DNA from: Euphorbia lathyris
Lineage: Eukaryota; Streptophyta; Magnoliopsida; Malpighiales; Euphorbiaceae
Length of the DNA: 64,000 bases
Assembly (NCBI RefSeq): GCF_963576675.1
Contig: NC_088918.1
Location: 37,977,501 to 38,041,500 of the forward strand
Direction: 5' to 3'
Shown: positions 37,601 to 46,498 of the stretch, in pieces
How the letters are laid out: every line of letters starts with the position of its first letter
Position numbering within the stretch: position 1 is the first letter of the stretch
Translations under genes and position numbers: made by a program
Notes under the pieces: model-generated
What the model was told of the DNA's origin: nothing
What the model saw: only the letters and a program-made list of their open reading frames with translations
The model's database searches: none

Positions 37601-37700
37601 AATAGTACAAGGATAAAGAACAACAGAATGTAAATTACCCTTTTATTCTCACCATATTCTTCTTAATATCTTGTTCAATCTCCTCTGGTGGTCCTTGCAT
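25693..37700 (-). CDS. AIPP2: AIPP2/PAIPP2-like PHD finger protein, 11 coding exons
   Basis: Minus-strand exons 37653-37700, 35035-36012, 34444-34529, 34228-34322, 33827-34129, 32917-33426, 32029-32782, 31689-31919, 31452-31576, 28832-29118 and 25693-26670 join in frame with GT-AG introns (4395 nt, about 1464 aa). In order it has a cysteine-rich N-terminal motif (TCNVCSAPCSSCMH), a C4HC3 PHD finger (about 346-392; CDICGD, CSKC, HTYC, WLCEEC), Ser/Lys-rich disordered stretches, a CCHC knuckle (about 757-770, CLKCKETGHAAELC) and a conserved globular region (about 920-1060; CIWQ, LSTCASPRVLEVV, FLWGVFRG) typical of AIPP2-like proteins. An LSLSLSFPF acidic tail ends in LLLFGGFPDK. Arabidopsis AIPP2/PAIPP2 form a repressor complex with the BAH protein AIPP3 and phosphatase CPL2, reading histone marks in the nucleus. 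The start is uncertain: the exon continues upstream in frame (SLVLSGSYH before the Met), so an additional 5' coding exon is possible. Introns hold several transposons. Confidence 0.87.
27211..27271 (+). mobile_element. 3' fragment of an Au-type SINE
   Basis: The piece runs from GGTGGGACCCCTCCCCGGAC to CGTAGTGCGACCGGGCCGCC, the 3' body of the plant Au SINE, without the tRNA-like head. It is flanked by TTTAGTGAAGTG-like sequence on both sides (about 27201 and 27272). Confidence 0.65.
27299..27458 (+). mobile_element. Au-type SINE (tRNA-derived) with target duplication
   Basis: A tRNA-like head has Pol III box A (TGGCGCAACGGT, about 27310-27321) and box B (GGTTCAAGTC, about 27355-27364). The body follows (GAGCGGCCTCTTGCC, GGGGAAGGCTTGCCCC, CGTAGTGCGACCGGGCCGCC) with a terminal T run. 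A direct repeat containing AGTGAAGTGTTGTATTT lies at about 27274-27290 and about 27460-27476. Between CTTGTG and ACGCGTAGTG it lacks the segment of roughly 35 bases that the neighbouring fragment at 27211 carries. Confidence 0.85.
27470..27630. repeat. Tandem repeat, about 29-30 bp unit
   Basis: About four to five copies of a unit containing TATTTCCTATTTTTATTTAA and GGTAGGT follow the SINE. The later copies are interrupted by TAGAATTATTAGGG. Confidence 0.8.
27713..28048 (+). pseudogene. Fragment of an RTE-type LINE ORF (endonuclease-RT linker) inside the hAT element
   Basis: The plus-strand frame (IREVAKEVLGESKGSMPPGK, DTSWWTEEVRQAVKSKR, EEARAKVNQDLY-like, RLDTKEGERE) resembles the segment between endonuclease and reverse transcriptase in plant RTE-type LINEs. 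It has neither the endonuclease nor the RT core, and the frame departs from homology at about 28048. It is a passenger fragment, not an independent gene. Confidence 0.6.
29482..30350. mobile_element. hAT-type MITE, CATAGTTATTAAAGGC family, in an AIPP2-like intron
   Basis: The element of 869 bp has ends CATAGTTATTAAAGGC and (reversed) CATAGTTATTAATGGC, flanked by ATTTCTAC (29474-29481) and ATTTCCAC (30351-30358), a near-perfect 8 bp target duplication. Ends are rich in GGCGC/GCGCC and the core is AT-rich. Another copy lies at 36921. The core includes two tandem copies of an approximately 83 bp unit (about 29673-29838; TAGTACACATGCATAACATA). Confidence 0.8.
30541..31019. mobile_element. Mutator-type MITE with GGGTAAATTACACCC ends, in an AIPP2-like intron
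   Basis: The left end (AGGTAAAAGACACCCATGG) and reversed right end (GGGTAAATTACACCCAATGG) form inverted repeats of at least 70 bp, including GGCCCCTCAAC and TCTTTATGG. Flanks TGAAGGTAA (30532-30540) and TAAAGGTAA (31020-31028) match at 8 of 9 positions, fitting a 9 bp Mutator-type duplication. Confidence 0.7.
36921..37480. mobile_element. Second CATAGTTATTAAAGGCGC hAT-type MITE, in the first AIPP2-like intron
   Basis: The left end CATAGTTATTAAAGGCGC matches the element at 29482. GC-rich GGCGC blocks occur on both sides (36938-37024 and about 37380-37460) around an AT-rich core. The right terminus is decayed, so its edge and target duplication are uncertain. Confidence 0.6.
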
Positions 37701-38703
37701 GTGATAACTTCCACTCAAAACTAATGATCTAAAAAGCACATCAAAATCACATCAATACTTATTCAATTCCTGTTAAAAAATACAAATAAAAATAAAACAT
37801 ACAAACATCAATTTCCAGTCCAATTATCAAATGCTGAAAAACAATCGTACCAAACCTGCAATTCCGAAACTGGAAAATTCCATTATAATAACTAAAAAGA
37901 ACGAAACCCTAATTACATGCCTTTGGTACCGCAATCAACTCCGTCGCATTGCATTACTCATCCATGCCCCGTTCCCATCGACCGGCTGCCATCTCTGCCA
38001 CCGACTCAATCCGCCGCAATCCGGAAACATCAAGTCCAAAATATAACAATCGCCACAAATTCCTTCCTCTTGTTGGGAAAAATCACCTCTGCCCCCAAAT
38101 TTAAACGATACTCCTCAAATTAAACAAGAGATACGCACATATATATATCCCTCAAATTCTCTCCCCCTATCTAGGTTTTCCCCTTCTCCAATTATACAAA
38201 CCATAAAATCAAGAATCTATCTATCGATATCTCTGCTACTGCCAAGAGGATCTGATGCACAAATACAGATACGAACATACACCCACTTTATATATCTATA
38301 TGTTATATATATAAAATATACTACTTATTATTCTTATTATTACTATTTATTATATTTTTATATCTCTATAATACTTCTTCCGTCTCTCTTCTAAATCTAT
38401 GATCTGAAGAGAAATCCTGAAATGCTCAGTTTAAGAGGGTACGATAGGAGATCCTCCTCTTGCTTCTCAGCATAGAATTGCCTCTTTCTCTTTATCTCAG
38501 ATATAGCAGCGTGCCTATTTTCTCTCTCTAGATTTTTTTAGAGTGAGGGGAAGTCTTTTCTCTCTCTCTATAACTACACGAAATCTTTTGTAACGTTCTT
38601 TTCTCTCTTCACATTATTTTCCTGGAAAATGAGTTAAAATTCTGATGAATATCATTTTTAATTGAGAGTCTTCTCCCTTGGGTTGGGTCAGAATAAATCG
38701 AAC
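37701..38703. promoter_or_regulatory. 5' region and promoter of the AIPP2-like gene
   Basis: This is the upstream region of the minus-strand gene, about 1 kb, ending at the LINE. It contains CT-rich stretches (CTCTCTCTATAACTA near 38560) typical of plant core promoters, and AT-rich microsatellite-like sequence (38280-38360). A 5' UTR intron is likely because the first coding exon has an acceptor (CTTTTTAG) upstream of the Met. The transcription start cannot be fixed. Confidence 0.45.
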
Positions 38704-38854
38704 TTTTTTTTTTTTTTTTTTGGTAAGAAGGGAAGAAAAAAAAACAAACAAACAAAAACCTAACCCGGGATCAGTCTAGGAAGACTGGCCCCAATCCTAT
38801 CCTCAAGAAGAGAAGGTAACAGAAAAGAATGAGGAACGGAAAGGGTAGAAACAC

Positions 38855-41800
38855 CTAACATCCCCCATGCCCAGCAGCTGCCAAGCGATCCGCCACGCGG
38901 GTTTGCTCCCTATAAATATGGGAGAAGGTAAGAGAATCGAAGGCAGGACGAAGCCTCAAGATGGCTTTAATGAGATTCTGACTCTTAAGACAAACAGTCT
39001 GTCTATCCGAAATCCTGTTGATAGCCTCCAAATTGTCAGACTCCACCGAAAGTCTTTTAACACCCATGCGAATGGCGAGTTTAATGCCAGACAAGATCCC
39101 CCAGAGCTCTGCAGTAAAGGAGGAGCCCGTACCTAAGTTATGGGTAAACCCAGCCAGCCAGGCGCCACCAGCATCCCGAAGAACTCCACCAGCAGCAATT
39201 CTGCCATTACTAAGGCAGGAGTCATCCGTATTCAACTTGACAACCCCTTCTCTGGGCTTCCTCCAACCAACTAACTGGACCTCTTTAACCGGGGAGGGGT
39301 GAACCAGGGGCTCTCCTTCAAAACTCTTTGTAATAACAGAGAGTTTTTTCGAGAAGTAAAACCGGAGGTCAGGAATAAAGACAGTCTTCTCAGCAAATAA
39401 CTCTTCATTCCTCCATTTCCACATTTGGTGACAAATAATAGCGAAGAGAATAGCCCCGTGCTCCATACTGGCCAACAAATTCCCATTAACGCCTTCAGAG
39501 AACCAGTCAATATCAGAGAACCCCATAAAGGAAGGAAGGATGTGGTGAGGAAGGACCCCTTCCCAAACCTTTCTACTATTCGGGCAATCCCTCAAAGCAT
39601 GGCACAAGGTTTCCACATGGCCGCTGCATCTGCTACAGGCACCAGATACAGCCAAGTGCCTTCTGTGTCTATCTGCATTCGTGAGGAGCCTGTCTTTGAC
39701 TCCCAGCCATAGGAAACTCCTAATGCGGTAGGGGACTTTGAGGGCCCAAATGGACTTCCAAATTTCCAAAGGAGGATCAGCCCTATTAGGGGTAAAAGCT
39801 TCATATGCCGATTTGCAAGAATAAGAACCATTATTAGTCAAGGCCCAGCAGTGTCTGTCCTTATCCTCCTCCTGATTACTAATCTTCACACCTCTAATAT
39901 TAAGGAGGGTCTCCAGGCTAAGAAAGGAGTCGAACTTAGACCAGATCCAGTCTCCCTCCGAGTCCACCACATCAGCAATTCTCCAGGAGAGGAGATCATT
40001 CGGTGGAGGGGCGATGCACACCTCAATCAACGGTTTGTCACCAATCCAGGTGTCATACCAGAAACTAATGGATCTCCCATTACCCACCTCCAAGCCAATC
40101 CCCGTACAGAACTCAGCAAAAACAGCACTAAGCCCTTTCCAGAGGAAGGAACAGCTGACAACCCTCTCCTTCGGACCACCAAAGATTCTATCTTTTCTAT
40201 ACTTGCCGCACAGAAGACGAACCCAAAGGGAGGAGGGGGATTGCCACATTCTCCAAAGAAGCTTCATTAACAGGACTTTATTATTGTCCTTAGCTTGCCT
40301 TATACCAAGACCCCCCTGCTCTTAGGCTGGCAGGCTTCCTTCCAAGGGACCAGGTGAATCTTCCTCCCATCCCCAGACTCTCCCCACAGAAAACGCCGAT
40401 TAATTTTATCAAGGTCGTTGAGGACCGGCTCAGGGAGCTTACAGGCTTGCATGATGTGATTTGGAGCAGCGCAGTTGATAGACTGGATTAAAGTAAGGCG
40501 ACCTGCAAGGGAAAGAGAATTAGCTTTCCAGCTAGCACACAAACCGTTAGATTTGTCCAAAATGTCTTTAAAAGAGGCTTTGGACACCCTGTCACTATGA
40601 AGAGGGACACCAAGGTATTTCCCAAACGATTGAGTCAGGGGAATGCCAGACATCTCACTCAGTCTTCTACACAAGCTATTATCCATATTCTTGGAACAAA
40701 GCATACGGGATTTATGGATGTTAATCTTCTGGCCAGAAGCCTCACAAAAGCAGTCGAGGATATCCATCACAGCCTTAATTTGTTCCTCATTACCCTCCAC
40801 AAAAAGCATGACATCATCAGCAAAGAGTAAATGGGTAACAGGGGGGCAATGTCTGTTGATGGAAACAGGGTGGAGAGTCCCTTTGCTCACCGCCTCTTGG
40901 ATCAGGTGAGACAATCTTTCCATGGCAATAACAAAAAGGAAGGGGCTCATAGGATCCCCTTGACGAATACCCCTGGATGGAGAGAACTCATCCGACATAT
41001 CCCCATTGATCATAACCTGGAAAACAGGAGAGGAGATACACTTTCCAATCAAATTCCTCCAGTTCTCCGGGATACCAGCTTTGGCTAAACTATCCAGAAG
41101 AAAGCTCCAGTTCAACCTATCATAGGCTTTCTCCAGATCCAGCTTGAGAGCCACGATCCCTTTCTTGCCTTTCTTAATCTTCATAGAATGGACAACCTCC
41201 TGGGCAATAACAACGTTATCCATCAATTGTCTTCCAGGAACAAAGCTCCCTTGATTTTGGCTGATAATATCCGGAAGGATCTTCCGGATTCTATTAGCCA
41301 CAATCTTAGTAATAGCTTTATACAAGACATTACAAAGACTGATGGGTCTCATCTGGAGAAAGGAAGAAGGCTTGGCAACCTTAGGAATCAAGACAATGAG
41401 GGTTTTATTAACCAAACTGATATCGTTCGAACCACCAAAGACACCTAACACAAAGCTGTATATACCCTCTTTAACAGTGTCCCAGTGTTTATGATAGAAA
41501 CTAGCGGGGATACCATCAATACCAGGAGCCTTAGTGGAACCGATGCTGGAGAAGGCCAGATCAATCTCTTTAAGCTCAATGGGATGGAAAGCATTATTAA
41601 TAGCATCCTCCCCCAAACGAGGAAAGGAAATGCCAGAGTGGGCACTCTCTAGGTCCACAGCTTCCTCTCTGAACAGGTCCTTGTAGAAATCAAGGGCAAG
41701 GCGCCGAATGTCCTCCTCCTCAAAAATCCACTCACCACTGGCGTCTTTAATAGCCTCGATCCTATTTCGCTGTCTCCTAATGATCGTTGAGAGGTGGAAA

Positions 41801-42858
41801 AACCTGGTATTCCGATCCCCGTCTTGAATCCAAGCCTTCCTAGATTTCTGGAACCACAGAAGCTCTTCCTGTCTAAGCACAACTTCCAACTCGTTCTGAA
41901 GAGCTCTTAGGTGACCATTCAGGCTATGATCAAAACGAACCTCCAAGCAACGCTGAACACCTTCCATTCTCCTCAAGAGTTTGTTCTTCCTCCTGATAAT
42001 ATGACCAAAAGTATTTTTATTCCAAACAGCCACATTCCTCCTGAATTCCTCAGTAGCGAGGAGAACATCAGAGTGGGGATGCCAATTGCTTTTAACGAAA
42101 TCCTTAAACTCGGGGTGAGACTCCCAAGCCACCAGATACCTAAAAGGTCTATTACCTTTCAGCCGATTTCCTTTGACCAAATTAATGAGGATAGGGCAAT
42201 GGTCTGAGTGACGGAAAGGGAGATTAAGTACCTTGACCTCAGAAAACCTATAAATCGCTGCAACATTAGCGTACACCTTATCCAACCTAACAAACACACT
42301 ATTCCTTTTCCAGGTAAATTTGTGGCCAGCAGCACCCAGGTCCGAAAGCCCGCACATATCCATACTTTGCTTATGATTAAGACACCGGTTCACATAATGA
42401 TTACCCCCTCCTCTCTGATCACTCAAGAGGGCAATGTCATTAAAATCCCCGGCAACCAACCACGCCTCCACCATGTTAGAGCTAAAAGAATGAAGGATCT
42501 CCCACAGCCTTCTTCGGTTAGTCGAAACAGGATCAGCATAGACGAAGGTAATAAAGAAGGGTTTATTACCCGGGTAACACACCTTACTATGGATGAATTG
42601 ACTGTCCATAGTAACAATATCAATATTGACTTGACCTGGCTTCCAAAAGAGCCAAATCCCCCCTGCCCGGCCAGTAGCCTCCGACCTGACGCAATTCCAA
42701 TTCTTAAACTTTCTAACCACCTCATCTGCTTTGGCTCCACTAACCTTGGTCTCAAGAAGGACAAAGCAGGAAGGGTTAAACTGTTTAATGAGATCATTGA
42801 CATGAATGCGGGTAGCCTTGCTCGCCGCACCTCTAACATTCCAAACGAAGAAGTCCAT
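38855..42858 (-). pseudogene. LINE A ORF2: endonuclease-reverse transcriptase-RNase H, with two single-base frameshifts
   Basis: The frame from the ATG at 42858 to 40300 (852 codons) has an AP-type endonuclease (MDFFVWNVRG, AGDFND, SDHCPIL) and reverse transcriptase (PGIDGIPASFY, IRQGDPMSPFLF, FADD). A one-base deletion in a G run near 40313-40318 shifts the frame. Translation resumes in another frame (40267-38855) with the CCHC-like zinc-binding RT-associated domain (CSRCSGHVETLCHALRDC) and RNase H (AELWGILSG). A second one-base change near 38870 cuts off the last about 30 residues, which are recognisable to about 38770. Compared with copy B, no other damage is obvious. One RNase H residue differs: TDDS in place of TDGS. 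Confidence 0.88.
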
Positions 42859-42891
42859 CAGAGGGGGAGACTACAGACGCAGGCCCAAACC

Positions 42892-44820
42892 CTAGATCAG
42901 GTATTTGTTTGGGGCTCCGGAGAGCCTAGAGGCGGTCCCAGAAGGACCCCTTTTATCCAAAGAATTCAAACCATGAAGGTTCTTTTTAGGTTTCCCTTTG
43001 GGATTCTTCATGTTTAACTTACTCACTCCTATAGTCTTACCAATAGGAGCATCAACAGGAGGATGTAGAGTACTCGCCTCCCTACTCAAACCCTTCCTAG
43101 CTGACAGGATAGACTGGGGAATCTCTTTGCCTTTAGCAGAAGCATTAGAGACAAAGAGAGGATTAATAGAATTACCCAGACTAGAGGCATGCTCTACCGA
43201 CTCCAGACCAGGCATGCTTAAATCAATCTGCTTATCAGAAGGATCCGAGTCTTGATCTTCCTCCATAGACAAAACACCAAACCTTGACCCGGAACCCGAA
43301 ACTGAGTCCACTCCAGTCTCAATCCCCTTCTTAATATCCGGGGGTCTGACCTTGATCTCAGGAGCAATCTGGAGAGTAGTCATCTTCGTACTGATATTTG
43401 GTGAATGATTAGCATTAACATTAGCCCGTGGCTTCCTTCTCACTGGCCTCTTGGCAAGCATCCATGGGCCAAAGCTCCTTACTTCCCCTTGACTCTTCTC
43501 AGCTTCGCCTATGATAGGTTGCACCAACTCCTCCACGTCCTTCCTCCTCTTAGGACAACCCTCAAGGGTATGGCCAAACATACCACATTCATAGCAGATG
43601 TTGTGTATACCTTCATATTCAATATGATAGACCTTGTTTTGAGTACAGAACTGAGAAAGAAGAGGCTTAGCGAGATCAATATCGATACAGACCCTGACAA
43701 ACTTGCCTCTCACTGCCCCAATGGTAGTCTTATCAACATGGTGGACTTTCCCAACAAGGCTACCAATCTTGTTCAGGAACCTATCACTGTAGTATTCAAG
43801 AGGTAGGCCCGGGAACCTAACCCAAGTAAGGATCCTGTTAACAGAGCAATCATGGGGATCAAAATTTGGGACCCAAGGTCTCAGAGCCAACACATGATTG
43901 GAGATAATATACGGACCACCATTCACAACAACATTGAAATCCTCAGCCCTTGTGAATTTAATGACATAATAGTCATTTTCAAGGTCTGTGATAGTAACCT
44001 TTCCTTTCTTTGCCCATTGAGCCTGGATCCTCTGGGCAAAATAATTGAAACTGATCCTTTTCCCCAACACAGTGACGATTAACGCCAATTTCCACTTCGA
44101 TCTCATGACCCGCTTGTCATCTGAGGACAGCCGGATCCTAGGACACAGCGGGTTATCAGGCTCTCCATCCTCAGAATCGGAATCAGAGAGAAAATCCCCG
44201 GAATCATTCTCAAAAGCATCCACCTCCATCATGGGATCCTCCTCTGACACCCCTAGCAACTTATCCCTCCAAGAGGGGCCTCCCAAATCCACGGAAACTT
44301 CCGCTTGAGCGGCTTGCGTAGTCTGTGCGGCTTGCGCAGCTTGCGCGGCCTGTGCGGCCAACGAAAGTCGCACGGCATGCTCATCCTGCTGGGGAGAGAC
44401 GGCCGGTACTCCCTGTGGCCCAAGCACCAGAAGCGGCCCTCTAACTCCAAAATCATACGCGCGTCCCTCCGCGAAAAACGAGTCCAAGGCCGCGGCACCA
44501 ACACCTTCCAGCCCCCGATCGGCCGCCGCATCCCTAGAAGCCCCCAACGGCACCGACGCACCCCTAGCACCCCCCGTCGAAACCGCCGAATCTGCCTCCC
44601 CACCATCCACCCACTCCGATCTACTCCTATCCCTCGACCGATCCCTCCGCCTCCTCCCCCGAGGAGATCCCTCGGATCTCCCATCATCCACCGCCGCCCA
44701 CGCCTCATCGATCCCGGAGCCATTGCCCCGCCCGCGCCCCGCCACCACCAGATCCGACACAGGCCAGCCGCCTGCCTTCACCGACCCATCCCCCTTAACC
44801 TTCACGATCGCCTTGGTCAT
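42892..44820 (-). CDS. LINE A ORF1: DUF4283/CCHC nucleic-acid-binding protein
   Basis: This is an intact frame of 642 codons. An Arg/Gly-rich N-terminal third includes an imperfect AAQ repeat (about residues 150-168). A DUF4283 domain follows (about 235-340; SKWKLALIVTVLGKR, VRFPGLPLEYY), then a CCHC-type knuckle (about 410-425; CYECGMFGHTLEGC) and a Ser/Pro/Lys-rich tail. In plant L1 elements this protein binds the element RNA and chaperones it during retrotransposition. The start is the first ATG of the frame. The ORF is undamaged, supporting recent insertion. Confidence 0.88.
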   Translation of the reverse strand: MTKAIVKVKGDGSVKAGGWPVSDLVVAGRGRGNGSGIDEAWAAVDDGRSEGSPRGRRRRDRSRDRSRSEWVDGGEADSAVSTGGARGASVPLGASRDAAADRGLEGVGAAALDSFFAEGRAYDFGVRGPLLVLGPQGVPAVSPQQDEHAVRLSLAAQAAQAAQAAQTTQAAQAEVSVDLGGPSWRDKLLGVSEEDPMMEVDAFENDSGDFLSDSDSEDGEPDNPLCPRIRLSSDDKRVMRSKWKLALIVTVLGKRISFNYFAQRIQAQWAKKGKVTITDLENDYYVIKFTRAEDFNVVVNGGPYIISNHVLALRPWVPNFDPHDCSVNRILTWVRFPGLPLEYYSDRFLNKIGSLVGKVHHVDKTTIGAVRGKFVRVCIDIDLAKPLLSQFCTQNKVYHIEYEGIHNICYECGMFGHTLEGCPKRRKDVEELVQPIIGEAEKSQGEVRSFGPWMLAKRPVRRKPRANVNANHSPNISTKMTTLQIAPEIKVRPPDIKKGIETGVDSVSGSGSRFGVLSMEEDQDSDPSDKQIDLSMPGLESVEHASSLGNSINPLFVSNASAKGKEIPQSILSARKGLSREASTLHPPVDAPIGKTIGVSKLNMKNPKGKPKKNLHGLNSLDKRGPSGTASRLSGAPNKYLI

Positions 44821-44830
44821 CCCATCGAAC

Positions 44831-45098
44831 TTCTAATTTCTGAGGTTTTATTTATTTCATTTTAATTATTGTTTTTCTTTATTATTATTTTTGGGGTTTA
44901 AAACTTCGAATGCTGCGGACAGCAACCAATCACGGCAGAGTATTTTGGCATGTGCTACCGTAGGATATATTGCTTTGGCACGTGTGATTTGTAACACGTG
45001 CAAATGTATTGACTAGGCGTGTGGGCATGGTTGGACCTGCCTTGTAACACTTGTTAGAGGCCATTCTTTATCTTGTCGACTGGAGCGTGTTATACTAA
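44831..45098. other. Short spacer, no feature recognised
   Basis: This is DNA between LINE A and the MITE, with no coding or repeat signal that I recognise. Confidence 0.4.
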
Positions 45099-45332
45099 GG
45101 GGTGTTTGGTAGCTGCTTTTCGACTTCCTGTTTGCCTTTTCACTTTGAAAATGAGAGTTTAAGGTGTTTGGTTAGAGACCTCCTGTTTGCCTTTTGTAGC
45201 TGAAAAGTAGCTTTTTATAAAAGCAGAGAATCTCTGCTTTTTGGAACAGCAGCCTTTTCAAACAGCAAACAGCAAATCGTAACAGGAAACAGCAAACAGC
45301 AACAGCAAACAGCAGGTAAAACAAACGGACCC
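45099..45332. mobile_element. PIF/Harbinger-type MITE with TAA target duplication
   Basis: Ends GGGGTGTTTGGTAGC and, reversed, GGGTCCGTTTGTTTT. TAA flanks both sides (45096-45098, 45333-45335), the 3 bp target preference of Harbinger-type elements. The interior has CAGCAAACAGCAA repeats and is 234 bp. Confidence 0.65.
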
Positions 45333-45388
45333 TAAGATTTATTAGGACTTCTTTACCTTAAATACTTATTAAGATAAGCTTCATTTTT

Positions 45389-46259
45389 GGGATAACCAAA
45401 ATAGGTTCTAAGGTTTTTGGGAAAATACTAATTTAAGTTCAACGTTCAAAATTGCACCAATATAAACTTAACATTTACAACATAATATCAATTTAGGCTT
45501 AACGTTTACAATATAGCATCAATTTAGGCCTCACGTACAAAATAACACCAATATAGGCTTAACGTTTATAAAATAATACGAATTTAACCTTAACATTTAT
45601 AAAATATATCCAATTTAAGCTAAACGTCACAATTAATTATAATACGAATTTAACCTTAACTTTATATGTTATCTTTCTATTTAGTTCCATTTTCTTATTT
45701 ATTATAATACAATTAATTAGTATTCTTGCCAATTAAAACCTTATATTTGATTTTCATCAACCATTCCATTACTCCTAAATTTCATGGCCCGTGTAATATA
45801 TGCAAACTAAAAGTATTGATACATGTCAGTGTTCGAAATATTGTGGATATTCAATTAGTTTTAGTTTGCATATTTTACATGAGCAATGAAATTTAGTAGT
45901 CATGGAATTATTGATGAAAAACAAATATAAAATTTTAATGGGCAATAATACTAATTAATTGTATTATAATAAATAAGAATATAGAACTAAATAAAAAGAT
46001 AACATATAAAGTTAATAGGGAACAAATATAATATGATTAATTTAATTATGACGTTTAGCTTAAATTGTATATTTTGTAAACGTTATGCTTAAATTCGTAT
46101 TATTTTGTAAACGTTAAGCTTATATTGGTGCTATTTTGTATGTGAGGCCTAAATTGATGCTATATTGTAAACGTTAAGCCTATATTGGTGTTATTTTGAA
46201 CGTTGAGCCTAAATTGGTACTTCTCCAAAAACTTTAAACCTATTTTGATACCTTATCCC
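45389..46259. mobile_element. Mutator-type foldback element (871 bp near-palindrome)
   Basis: The two halves are inverted copies of each other (centre near 45825). Starting at GGGATAA, each arm carries the same series of AATTTAGGCTTAACGTTTAC-type 35-45 bp sub-repeats and then an AT-rich inner arm. The perfect 9 bp direct repeat TTCATTTTT flanks it at 45380-45388 and 46260-46268, indicating Mutator-type transposition. There is no coding capacity. A transcript across it would form a hairpin with arms of about 430 bp. Confidence 0.9.
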
Positions 46260-46498
46260 TTCATTTTTCCCCCGTAGGATTTTATCTTTCAAAAAAACTA
46301 AAGGATTTTATATAAATACCGAAGAAACAATTTGGTTCCATAATGTTTGCCGTTTAAAAAAATTTACACAAATTAAGAATTATAATTAATGTTAATATTT
46401 TGTAGAAAATTCAAAAATTTACCCTCATTTAATGTTTTAGGATCAAAACTTCCGGCAGTAAATTACTCCTCATTAAATGGGCGGTATATTTAGTAAAA

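Larger units (their letters stand above)
38704..44823 (-). mobile_element. Nearly full-length L1-type LINE (LINE A)
   Basis: The 6.1 kb element is minus strand. It has a poly(A) tail (T run 38704-38721), ORF2, a 33-base spacer and ORF1. Candidate short direct repeats ATCGAAC lie at 38697-38703 and 44824-44830; they would put the 5' end only 3 bases upstream of the ORF1 ATG, so the 5' UTR may be missing. Its 3' end points to the AIPP2-like promoter. It is the longest and best-preserved of four family copies in the window. Confidence 0.88.

Noticed and set aside
10095..37700. A co-regulated gene cluster or pathway among the ADH, plastid and PHD genes
   Set aside because: The three genes belong to unrelated processes, differ in orientation and are separated by transposons.
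39851..43017. Plus-strand frames of up to 269 codons over the LINE
   Set aside because: They are antisense to the LINE A endonuclease and reverse transcriptase.
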